From Nostoc sp. UHCC 0302 (GTDB taxonomy: Bacteria; Cyanobacteriota; Cyanobacteriia; Cyanobacteriales; Nostocaceae): 64,000 nucleotides of DNA. Both the position numbers and the translations under genes were made by a program. Shown here piece after piece: positions 57,619 to 64,000 of the stretch. Within the stretch, counting starts at the first letter, position 1, and each line of letters begins with the position of its first letter. The stretch lies in the NCBI RefSeq assembly GCF_038096175.1, contig NZ_CP151099.1, positions 8,286,001-8,350,000 of the forward strand. Reading direction: 5' to 3'. Under the pieces are notes generated by a model. It saw nothing but the letters and a program-made list of their open reading frames with translations, did not search any database and was not told the origin of the DNA.

Positions 57619-59683
57619 TTTCAGAATATGGTTGGCTTTCGTCAGAAAATTGAGGCAAAGTCAGAGTGAAGCAAATTTCACTCAGTTGAGAATCAGAGAT
57701 TTGCCGACTCTCAATAGCGATCACCCCATCTAAATGCTGTACTAATGACTTGACTAAAGCAAGTCCCAAGCCAGTCCCTGGAATCCAGCGCCCTTTACCA
57801 CGACGGAACTTGTCAAAGATATAAGTCGCTTCTTCTTCAGAAATGGCACGTCCTATATTCGTCACTTTAATAATAACTTGATCAATCTGTTGAGCAACTT
57901 GGTGAAAGGCTTGTAACTGGACTATGCTCTCATGCTCTGAGTATTTACAAGCATTAGTTAATAATTCTTGGAGAATACGGTCAAAACTCTCTAGTTCAGT
58001 TTGCAGTTTGAGCGGTTCCTCGGGTAAATCCACAGTAATGCTCAATCCGCTATTTGCAAGTTTTTTCTCAAAAGATGTTGCTACAGTTTGGATTTTGGCA
58101 TTTAAATCAATAGTCTCTAACTGGGGGGCCTCTTGATCAGACTCTAATTTTTGTAGTGTTAGCAAGTCATTAATCAAGTTAATTTCTTTAGTACATTCTT
58201 GCTCTAGAATATCCAAGTATTTAAGCTGACGCTCTGGTGCTATCCCCGGCAAACGCAAATTTTTGATTGACATTAGCATATTTGTCAAGGGGTAGCGTAA
58301 GCGATCGCTCATATTACTCATAAACTCATCTTTGAGTTCGTTGAGTTGCCGCAACTGCTCAACATATTGCCGTGTTCTTTCATGCAATTTTGCTTGCAAT
58401 TCCAGACTGCTTTGTAGTTTCGCCGTCCGTTCATCTACCAAAGTTTGTACTTGGCGCAATGTCTGTGACTGAATGATCGCATTGCTGACTTGGGCGCAAA
58501 CCATTTCCACCAGATTTAATTCTGCTGCTTGCCAACTGCGAGCAACCGCTTGCTGTAACATTAAAAATCCTAAAACTTTACCCTGGCTCTCTAATGGCAT
58601 TAACAACGCCGCAGGCAATTCTTCTATCGCAAATAATGGTGCTGCTGTCCAGATATCGTTTTGGGCTGTATAGTCATCAATGATTACTGGTCTACCTGAT
58701 TCTGTAAACACACGTTGGCATAAACCACATTCTGAGATCAAAAACGATTGATTTAATGTATCTGGTTTACCAGTTTCGGAAATTTCTTTTGCTCTATTCC
58801 ATTCACCAATTACAGTAGCTTTTGCTCCGGGAATTTGGTTTTTGGGTCGAGTCCTAAATAGTGGATCTGTATATTTTAATAGTATGAGCAAGCCGCGATC
58901 TGCCTGTAAAGATTCGGCAGTAGACGCGGTAATTAACTGGAGCATCTGATTCAACTCCAAGTTGCTGCGGCTCAGTATAGTTAATTGCTTAATCAAGTTT
59001 TGATGCTGGTGGCCTGTTTCCAGGTGCTGCTGTTGCTGGGCAATTAACTGAGCCTGTGTCACACGAGAAAAAGCGATCGCACAAGCCGACTCTACTGCTT
59101 TGAGGAGTTGTTTTTCTGATTCACTCCAATCATAAGGTTGGAATTTTATCAGACTGATTACGCCGTTGTTGCTGCCACTAAATTGCGTAGGAATTGCCAA
59201 AACCGCTTTTATCGGTAATGGTAAATATTGACACCCAATCACTAGACTGTTCTGAATGGTTGAAATACCTTCAATTGTCAGTGGTTCAGCAGCACATTGC
59301 ACTACTGGTGAGTCCATTAGCAACTGTTCCATCGAGAACAACTCGTTTGGGTGTGGCAAACCTAAGTAATCATCAGCACACCAATTCGCCGTAATTGGTT
59401 CAGTAGCAGCCTCACAATATACTGGCACTAGGCAGCAGCAATCTACTTGGAAAACAACTCCTAACAATTTGGCTATCTCTTGCAGCATCAATGCCGTAGT
59501 TGAGCTACTGGCAATAATTTGGTTAATTTTGTGTACCAACACATGGGCAGTTTCTTCCTGATGCGGCATCAGCTTGACTTGGTATGGTTGTCGTTCTATG
59601 TCATTTAAGCTCTGTGGCGGCGATAAAGGCTTTTTCATTCTTGGCACGCTCTTGGATAATGACCCCATTGTTGTTTTACCCAC
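57611..59683 (-). CDS. GAF-domain sensor histidine kinase with an altered H-box
   Basis: 690 residues: two GAF domains (about 55-215 and 240-410), a short coiled coil, a HisKA-like dimerisation helix pair (about 445-515), and a HATPase domain with N-box ELLTNACKYSE, FDKFRRGKGRW and GTGLGLALV. The phospho-acceptor motif, usually MSHELRTPL, reads MSDRLRYPL: the His is Asp460, encoded inside a HIP1 octamer (58301-58308). It is therefore probably unable to autophosphorylate in the usual way and may act as an ATP-binding regulator. The start is GTG at 59683; ATG at 59668 or 59638 are alternatives. Confidence 0.85.
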   Translation of the reverse strand: MGKTTMGSLSKSVPRMKKPLSPPQSLNDIERQPYQVKLMPHQEETAHVLVHKINQIIASSSTTALMLQEIAKLLGVVFQVDCCCLVPVYCEAATEPITANWCADDYLGLPHPNELFSMEQLLMDSPVVQCAAEPLTIEGISTIQNSLVIGCQYLPLPIKAVLAIPTQFSGSNNGVISLIKFQPYDWSESEKQLLKAVESACAIAFSRVTQAQLIAQQQQHLETGHQHQNLIKQLTILSRSNLELNQMLQLITASTAESLQADRGLLILLKYTDPLFRTRPKNQIPGAKATVIGEWNRAKEISETGKPDTLNQSFLISECGLCQRVFTESGRPVIIDDYTAQNDIWTAAPLFAIEELPAALLMPLESQGKVLGFLMLQQAVARSWQAAELNLVEMVCAQVSNAIIQSQTLRQVQTLVDERTAKLQSSLELQAKLHERTRQYVEQLRQLNELKDEFMSNMSDRLRYPLTNMLMSIKNLRLPGIAPERQLKYLDILEQECTKEINLINDLLTLQKLESDQEAPQLETIDLNAKIQTVATSFEKKLANSGLSITVDLPEEPLKLQTELESFDRILQELLTNACKYSEHESIVQLQAFHQVAQQIDQVIIKVTNIGRAISEEEATYIFDKFRRGKGRWIPGTGLGLALVKSLVQHLDGVIAIESRQISDSQLSEICFTLTLPQFSDESQPYSESD

Positions 59684-60418
59684 CCTCTTGGCATATTCTT
59701 CACCGATAATGATGTTGTTACACCATGATGATTTACGAATTTTGTATGAATACTTTCATTCACCTGTTATAGCCCTTTTCTATGTCAGATGACCAAGTTC
59801 CCAATGTATTAAACAAATTTCTACATAGGTAAGAAATTACATACAATATCGTAGAATAGCTGACTCAGATTACATTCGCCTTCTGTATTCTGAGGTAATT
59901 CACTAACTTTGGCCAAGCATATCCTGTCTATAAGTATACATAAACCGTAATTTCTCTATAATTAAGATAAAATCCTTATAATATTCTCCGCATTAACACC
60001 TAAAAATACTCAAAAATCTGTAAAATTTGTTCTTTTTTTTTGCTGAATAAGCTATCATGCTCCTATTCACTTAACTATATATGAAGTATTGTTAAGGCAA
60101 AAAGTAGAAAATTGACAGTTTTTAAACTGTTAAAAACTAGTAAAATATTTTTGTCTAAGCTATAGTTCTTTACAATTATTTACTGATTAAACTCTGATTT
60201 TTATTTATATAAATTTTATTAAACTCTTTGAACTTGTTAGATTAGTTCTTTTTCTTGCTCAAATTCGTAGCTTTGACAACTTGATGGCTATATAATTTTT
60301 TATTTTAAAAAGGAAAATTAGTTAAAAGTACGATAGTAGGGCATGAGGCTAAATTCTGAATGCAGCCTAGTTAACTAAAAAAGTTAACTAGGCTATATTC
60401 GCCTGACTGAATCCTGGG
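59684..60418. other. Long AT-rich intergenic region with a perfect hairpin
   Basis: 735 bp with no credible gene. It holds a perfect 13-bp stem (60364-60376 with 60382-60394, loop AAAAA) that ends about 24 bp after the minus-strand RHH gene and may stop or stabilise its transcript, though it has no U-tract on either strand. Confidence 0.5.
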
Positions 60419-60754
60419 CTATCCAGCTAAACTCTCGACACTTAGGGGAACCATATCGCCATTCCTCGTTAGTCCTAGCAACATGGGTTGTTGGGGTTGA
60501 ATGAGTTGACCTGTAAGTACACACCGTTCTTCTTGCTGGGCTGTCGCAGCTATACTAGCTCGAATATCGGTTCGCGAAAATCGAGGTTTCCACTCACCTG
60601 ATTTTTGCTGCACATAATTCCAAAGAATATCTCGAATCAGAGCTTGATATCCCTGATTGCCAGCTATTTCTTTCAATTTATCTTTAAGTTCCCGCTCTAA
60701 GCGGATGCTGGTAACTTCCATATCAGTGGTTGGAGTGCGAGCGATTGTATGCAT
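60419..60754 (-). CDS. Ribbon-helix-helix (CopG/Arc-like) protein
   Basis: 111 residues. Residues 12-55 (MEVTSIRLERELKDKLKEIA, then ALIRDILWNYV) form a typical RHH unit: a short strand with alternating residues and two helices. The C-terminal half (RASIAATAQQEERCVLTGQLI) is not recognised and may bind a partner. An AAGGAG 7 bp before the ATG at 60754 fixes the start. Either a repressor or an antitoxin-like protein. No toxin gene adjoins it. Confidence 0.75.
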   Translation of the reverse strand: MHTIARTPTTDMEVTSIRLERELKDKLKEIAGNQGYQALIRDILWNYVQQKSGEWKPRFSRTDIRASIAATAQQEERCVLTGQLIQPQQPMLLGLTRNGDMVPLSVESLAG

Positions 60755-60824
60755 GACTTTTCTCCTTAAAGGTATAGACAGGATAGTAATACAAGTGTAG
60801 TATGTTTAAAGGAATGTTCAATAG

Positions 60825-61073
60825 GTGAAATTTTCTGTGAAATCCATTTATCCCATCTCCACTTCTTCGCGTCCTACCAACTGCCGAGCCAGTTGGGAAT
60901 TAGTCGCGGCGGGAGTGGAGTATTTATTTATGGGCGATGGTAGCCAAAATCATGGGCAAATCACAGAGGGTAATTATGATTTTAGATTTATTAGCATTGG
61001 CGCACTGAATGCCAAACCACAACTAAGTGAAGAACGCGGGAGGTACAGGCAAAGAAATACTGTACCGATATAA
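60825..61073 (+). CDS. Possible small protein, weak support
   Basis: An open frame of 82 codons from a GTG without a ribosome-binding site. Nothing is recognised in the product. Its only support is that it ends 30 bp before a strong terminator and begins just after the divergent RHH promoter. It could equally be the leader RNA of the HNH gene. Confidence 0.25.
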   Translation: MKFSVKSIYPISTSSRPTNCRASWELVAAGVEYLFMGDGSQNHGQITEGNYDFRFISIGALNAKPQLSEERGRYRQRNTVPI

Positions 61074-61102
61074 GACCGAAAGATAAGTAGGTCAATTTCT
61101 AA

Positions 61103-61138
61103 CCCCCGCTTCACCGAAAAAAGAAGCGGGGGTTTTTT
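61103..61138 (+). terminator. Strong intrinsic terminator just upstream of the HNH gene
   Basis: A perfect 10-bp stem (61103-61112 with 61123-61132) and six T. The HNH ribosome-binding site (AAGGAG at 61142-61147) follows within 4 bp, so a terminator or attenuator lies in the leader of that gene. Confidence 0.9.
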
Positions 61139-61154
61139 AATAAGGAGTGAAGTT

Positions 61155-61694
61155 GTGACGATATCTTTCATACGCTCCGGAATCGCAATGCAAGTGTTAG
61201 AGCAATCCATAGTCGTGTTTTCGCAAAATTACTTGCCACTGTGTCGAGTCAATATTAAGCGGGCGATTGTGCTTTTAGTCACAAATAAAGCCGAACCGCT
61301 AGGACTGACGGCAGAAAAGGGATGGCAAGTTCACTCACCCAGCATGGTAATTGATGTGCCAAAACACATTCGTTTAAAAATAGCTTCTAGGGAGCGGATG
61401 TGGAAAGTGCCGCCAGTCAATCGGCGGGAAGTGTTGCGACGAGATCATCACAGTTGCCAGTATTGCGGTAGCAGCAAGCGTCTAACACTAGACCATGTGA
61501 TGCCACGCTCTAAAGGCGGTTCACACACTTGGGATAACGTAGTCACAGCTTGTGACAGATGTAACTCCCGTAAAGGCGATCGCACCCTGTTCGAGGCTGG
61601 TATGCAACTGCGTATTAAGCCAAAAGCACCAGCCCATCCAGCGATTTCTTTTGCAGAACAGTTCTGGATAGATGTGCAAGCAAACCTGGAATAA
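61155..61694 (+). CDS. HNH endonuclease family protein
   Basis: 179 residues. The C-terminal half is an HNH nuclease with zinc Cys pairs CQYCG and CDRCN and the catalytic LDHVMPRSKGG. The N-terminal ~85 residues (VLLVTNKAEPLGL) are the DUF-type region found in many cyanobacterial HNH proteins of unclear function, often in single copies outside mobile elements. The GTG at 61155 has AAGGAG 7 bp before it. The gene after it is 20 bp away. Confidence 0.88.
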   Translation: MTISFIRSGIAMQVLEQSIVVFSQNYLPLCRVNIKRAIVLLVTNKAEPLGLTAEKGWQVHSPSMVIDVPKHIRLKIASRERMWKVPPVNRREVLRRDHHSCQYCGSSKRLTLDHVMPRSKGGSHTWDNVVTACDRCNSRKGDRTLFEAGMQLRIKPKAPAHPAISFAEQFWIDVQANLE

Positions 61695-61714
61695 CAGGAG
61701 AGCATAAGGAAGGA

Positions 61715-62134
61715 ATGCTGAAATTAACTTACACGCAAAACAGCTTTTATTTAGAGTGTTTGAGTTCATCGCTGGAGGAATGGGTAGCGCAACGAGTGAT
61801 TTTGGCGCTGCGAGTTGGTCAATATTTGTCCGTTGAACCCAGCACGGCTTCTTTTTTGCTTCCTGCTGATTTGCCGGGACTAGAGGTATTGAAAGCTGAG
61901 GTGAAACGCGATGACAGAGAAATTATTGCTCTATGTACTTGCGACAGCGAGTATATAGAAGTGACTCTGCGAGGTTCTTGGCTATCACATAGTTCTGAGG
62001 ATGCTGAGGGTGTGTTTGTCACAACTATGAGCGATTCGCCTAACTACGATAGCTTCGCTTCACGCACAGAGTTCTTTTTGCATAAATTATGGCAGGAAGC
62101 TCAAAAGATTAGTGCTTCTGTAATTAGTGAATGA
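61715..62134 (+). CDS. Conserved hypothetical protein next to the HNH gene
   Basis: 139 residues, beta-rich then helical, with blocks LKLTYTQNSFYLECL and VAQRVILALRVGQ. I recognise no domain. It begins 20 bp after the HNH gene with a good ribosome-binding site (AAGGAAGG), so the two form an operon. Its conserved company may point to a shared, unknown task. Confidence 0.6.
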   Translation: MLKLTYTQNSFYLECLSSSLEEWVAQRVILALRVGQYLSVEPSTASFLLPADLPGLEVLKAEVKRDDREIIALCTCDSEYIEVTLRGSWLSHSSEDAEGVFVTTMSDSPNYDSFASRTEFFLHKLWQEAQKISASVISE

Positions 62135-62217
62135 ACACAATCAAAGGGTGAATCAGAATAATTCGTAATTGATAATGGGCTACGCCCTGCTGCACTAACG
62201 CAATTGGTAATTATTTG

Positions 62218-62288
62218 GTCAAGAGTCCAGAGCAGAGATGAAAACGCTCCGCATCCAGTCATAAGTGCGGGTTTTTTGGACTCTTGAC
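62218..62288 (+). terminator. Nested hairpins after the HNH operon
   Basis: A perfect outer stem of 12 bp (62218-62229 with 62277-62288) encloses a smaller hairpin CCGCA/TGCGG (62249-62253 with 62266-62270), which is followed by TTTTTT. The inner one can act as a terminator. Confidence 0.6.
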
Positions 62289-62339
62289 TTTTGAATAAAG
62301 GACAATCTCTACGAGAGAAATATGACACTTGTATAAGCC

Positions 62340-63203
62340 CTATGATTGCATTTTTAATAATTCGGGAACTGTCACAAATCGATAGCCTTGCTGTTTAAGT
62401 CCATTAATAATTTCTGGTAATGCTTGTACAGTTCTTTGGCGATCGCCGCCACCATCATGCATCAAAACAATCGAACCTGGTTTTGCACCTTTAAGTACAT
62501 TGTTAACAAATGCTTGTGGTTTGGCATGAGGATCAGTATCAGCTGAAGTTAGCGACCACATAATTACAGTTTCTTTTTGGCTTTTGGCGTAAGCAGCTAA
62601 TCCATTGTTTAAAAAGCCTCCAGGAGGACGAAACAGAGTAGTTTTGACACCTGTAGTTTTGTATATCAAGTCAGCGGTGTGTTCAATTTCATACTGAGCT
62701 GTGGCTTGATTCATTTGCTTATACCAATGATGCCAAGTATGGTTGCCAATAGCGTGTCCCTCGGCTACCTCTCGCTTAGCAAGGTTAGGATTTGCTTGTA
62801 AGGCTTGTCCTACCCAAAAGAATGTTGCTTTGACGTTATTTGCTTTCAAAATATCTAGCATTTGTAATGTTGTGTTTTGCCAAGGCCCATCATCTATAGT
62901 CAAGGCAATAACTTTCTCATTATTACTAGGTTTTACCTTGTAAACTATTTTGCTTTGATATTTAGCAGGAACGTTAAAAGTAGGATTTTTTATTACAGGT
63001 GGTAGTTGTAAATGAGCTTTAGCTTGGGTGTTTGCCTGATCAGCTAGTTTGCTGGTCATCTGGTTAAACCCTAATTTGGGGGGCGTACTTGGACTAGTAC
63101 TACAAGCTCCTACAGAAAAGGCGATCGCCACAACACTAATTATCTGTTGTCGTTTGAGATTGTTGTCTGTCACATTAGATTTCCAAAAACTCACCCATAT
63201 CAT
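62340..63203 (-). CDS. Polysaccharide deacetylase (NodB family) lipoprotein
   Basis: 287 residues. The signal ends in the lipobox SVGAC (Cys about 34), so the protein is anchored at the cell envelope. The NodB domain shows ALTIDDGPW (catalytic and metal Asp), GNHTWHH (metal His), RPPGG and a final LMHDGGG. It probably removes acetyl groups from peptidoglycan or another N-acetylated glycan. A GTG inside the frame (residue 11) is an alternative start. Confidence 0.9.
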   Translation of the reverse strand: MIWVSFWKSNVTDNNLKRQQIISVVAIAFSVGACSTSPSTPPKLGFNQMTSKLADQANTQAKAHLQLPPVIKNPTFNVPAKYQSKIVYKVKPSNNEKVIALTIDDGPWQNTTLQMLDILKANNVKATFFWVGQALQANPNLAKREVAEGHAIGNHTWHHWYKQMNQATAQYEIEHTADLIYKTTGVKTTLFRPPGGFLNNGLAAYAKSQKETVIMWSLTSADTDPHAKPQAFVNNVLKGAKPGSIVLMHDGGGDRQRTVQALPEIINGLKQQGYRFVTVPELLKMQS

Positions 63204-63389
63204 AAGCTGTAGTTTTTCTGTCTACAGAGGTTAGTGAGTTCAAAGCCAAGTAGTAATGCAGTTTTAAACAATTTCCAAAGAATTTTTCCAAACCCCTTGA
63301 CACCTTTTGTATTATTTATGTAGTGAGGTAAAAGACACTGCTTCTCAAAGGTAAAAATCATATTCTATATCCAAGTAGTGCAGAAACAT

Positions 63390-63463
63390 GGGGGCATAGC
63401 TCAAGTGGCTGGAGCGATCGCCTGTCGAGCGATAGGTTACGAGTTCAAGTCTCGTTACTCCCG
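63390..63463 (+). tRNA. tRNA-Asp-like (anticodon GTC), degenerate
   Basis: A full cloverleaf of 74 nt can be drawn. D-stem GCTC/GAGC, anticodon stem ATCGC/GCGAT with loop CTGTCGA (anticodon GTC), and T-stem ACGAG/CTCGT with loop TTCAAGT. The acceptor stem (GGGGGCA with TACTCCC) has one mismatch and one G-T pair. A HIP1 octamer overlaps the anticodon stem. It is the first of a cluster. Confidence 0.75.
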
Positions 63464-63467
63464 TGAT

Positions 63468-63544
63468 AGTTCTGTAGGCAAATAGTTCAAGCCGTCAGTT
63501 TCTCACACTGAATATTGCGAGTGCAAATCTCATCGGGACTTCCA
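63468..63544 (+). tRNA. tRNA-Glu-like (anticodon CTC), degenerate, CCA encoded
   Basis: A 74-nt cloverleaf. Acceptor AGTTCTG with CGGGACT (three G-T pairs), anticodon stem TCAGT/ACTGA with loop TTCTCAC (anticodon CTC), T-stem with one mismatch, and loop TGCAAAT. CCA follows directly in the DNA. A CTC glutamate anticodon is not part of the usual cyanobacterial tRNA set. Confidence 0.65.
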
Positions 63545-63547
63545 AAT

Positions 63548-63640
63548 GACTGAGTAGCCAAGTGGTCAAAGGCATTGGTCTGCAAAACCGATATCGTGAG
63601 TACCCTACGGGAAGCAAGCTACAATTCCTCCATCTTCCGC
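63548..63640 (+). pseudogene. tRNA-Cys-like (anticodon GCA) broken by a repeat
   Basis: The D-arm (GCC...GGC) and anticodon arm (TTGGT/ACCGA with loop CTGCAAA, GCA) are intact. The T-arm is then replaced or interrupted by TACCCTACGGGAAGCAAGCT (63601-63620), which looks like a dispersed palindromic repeat. No matching 3' acceptor half was found. Confidence 0.6.
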
Positions 63641-63642
63641 CT

Positions 63643-63717
63643 ATCCACCTGAAGCCGAGAAGCGAGGCGCTGTGCTGATAACACAGAGATAGGAGGGGCA
63701 GTACCTCCCTGGTGGAT
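63643..63717 (+). tRNA. tRNA-Ile-like (anticodon GAT), degenerate
   Basis: The acceptor stem ATCCACC/GGTGGAT is perfect and the anticodon stem CTGTG/CACAG has loop CTGATAA (GAT). The D-arm is irregular, the T-loop is GGCAGTA rather than the usual TTCNANN, and two extra bases separate the T-stem from the acceptor. Probably not a functional tRNA. Confidence 0.55.
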
Positions 63718-63785
63718 TTATATTTGGCATAGATAATACACAACATTTGCTATGTCCATAGGCGAGCGCAGAGGTCGATTTACTT

Positions 63786-63857
63786 GGGTGGTTGGCATAG
63801 CGGCTGTGTATAAGGGCTTTTAACTCGCAGATATAGGTTCGACTCCTATACCGCCCA
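63786..63857 (+). tRNA. tRNA-Lys-like (anticodon TTT), degenerate
   Basis: The acceptor stem GGGTGGT/ACCGCCC and the T-arm ATAGG/CCTAT with loop TTCGACT are good. The anticodon loop reads CTTTTAA (TTT), but its stem holds only about three pairs. It is the last of the cluster. Confidence 0.65.
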
Positions 63858-63877
63858 TTCTTGAAATAAACAGTATT

Positions 63878-63918
63878 AAGATGCGATCGCTACTTTTTGA
63901 TTCGAGCGATCGCATCTT
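63878..63918 (+). terminator. Long hairpin with two HIP1 sites after the tRNA cluster
   Basis: A perfect 14-bp stem (63878-63891 with 63905-63918, loop 13 nt), each arm containing GCGATCGC. It lies about 20 bp after the last tRNA-like gene. A T-rich but not uniform tail follows. It likely ends the cluster transcript. The rest to 64000 shows no gene. Confidence 0.65.
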
Positions 63919-64000
63919 GCATCTTTAGTATTCTATTTTATCAGCACGAATTCCAATTAAACTGAACTAACTCAAGCTAAATAACAGAAATCATCGCTAA

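Noticed and set aside
63297-63325. TTGACA at 63297-63302 as the -35 box for the tRNA cluster.
   Set aside because: No -10 box lies at proper spacing (the nearest, TATGTA, is about 14 bp away).
63718-63785. A further tRNA-like sequence between the Ile-like and Lys-like genes.
   Set aside because: No acceptor or anticodon stem could be formed. It is spacer or too decayed.
1-64000. Insertion sequences, prophage genes or integrase sites.
   Set aside because: No transposase, integrase or phage structural gene was seen in any reading frame.

Overview
The window comes from a filamentous, heterocyst-type cyanobacterium of the order Nostocales, close to Nostoc. The evidence is psbA (D1), psbV, plastocyanin and cytochrome c6 genes, a Nostoc-type CrtW ketolase, very frequent HIP1 octamers (GCGATCGC), and heptamer repeats of the TAATTCG and CCCCAAT kinds scattered between genes and sometimes inside them. 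The window is chromosomal in character. No transposase, phage module or CRISPR array was found.

Layout. 0.4-6.2 kb: a cNMP-domain protein, cobyrinate diamide synthase, a SemiSWEET, a B12-binding radical SAM protein and small enzymes. 6.6-8.0 kb: an Hlip and crtW. 8.1-15.9 kb: paired membrane proteins, hrcA, rhodanese, DUF3352, cysE and a flavin-binding protein. 16.1-20.2 kb: the main accessory region, with a small EACC1-like protein translationally coupled to a CHAT / P-loop NTPase / TPR protein, then an array of 21-bp palindromic repeats. 20.5-24.2 kb: class II ribonucleotide reductase and an RRM protein. 24.8-30.6 kb: the oxidative pentose phosphate cluster fbp-tal-zwf-opcA. 30.8-33.2 kb: aroC and psbA. 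33.6-38.4 kb: an MBOAT O-acyltransferase with a large SGNH-like partner, probably acylating a glycan. 38.9-45 kb: ppc, small conserved proteins, DUF3370. 45.2-50.7 kb: an AAA+ ATPase remnant, a sugar permease pair (synteny suggests GlsP), and the electron-carrier cluster psbV-psbV2-petE-petJ. 51-59.7 kb: TonB-like protein, lipase, a cytochrome b6-like protein lacking one expected heme ligand, an Na+/H+ antiporter, tRNA-Glu, a START-like protein and a GAF kinase whose phospho-acceptor His is Asp. 60.4-64 kb: an RHH protein, HNH endonuclease, polysaccharide deacetylase and a run of degenerate tRNA-like genes.

Best candidates for something new: the EACC1-like/CHAT-NTPase-TPR pair, whose 120-bp TPR units are nearly identical (a mark of fast-evolving conflict systems); the phased 21-bp palindrome array beside it; and the degenerate tRNA cluster, which includes a Glu(CTC) anticodon and a Cys tRNA-like sequence broken by a repeat. 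A further theme is repeat DNA entering genes: heptamers inside cbiA, a palindromic repeat inside hrcA, heptamers supplying the stop codons of three genes, and a HIP1 octamer covering the lost His codon of the kinase. All functions are read from sequence and memory of families; no database search was run.
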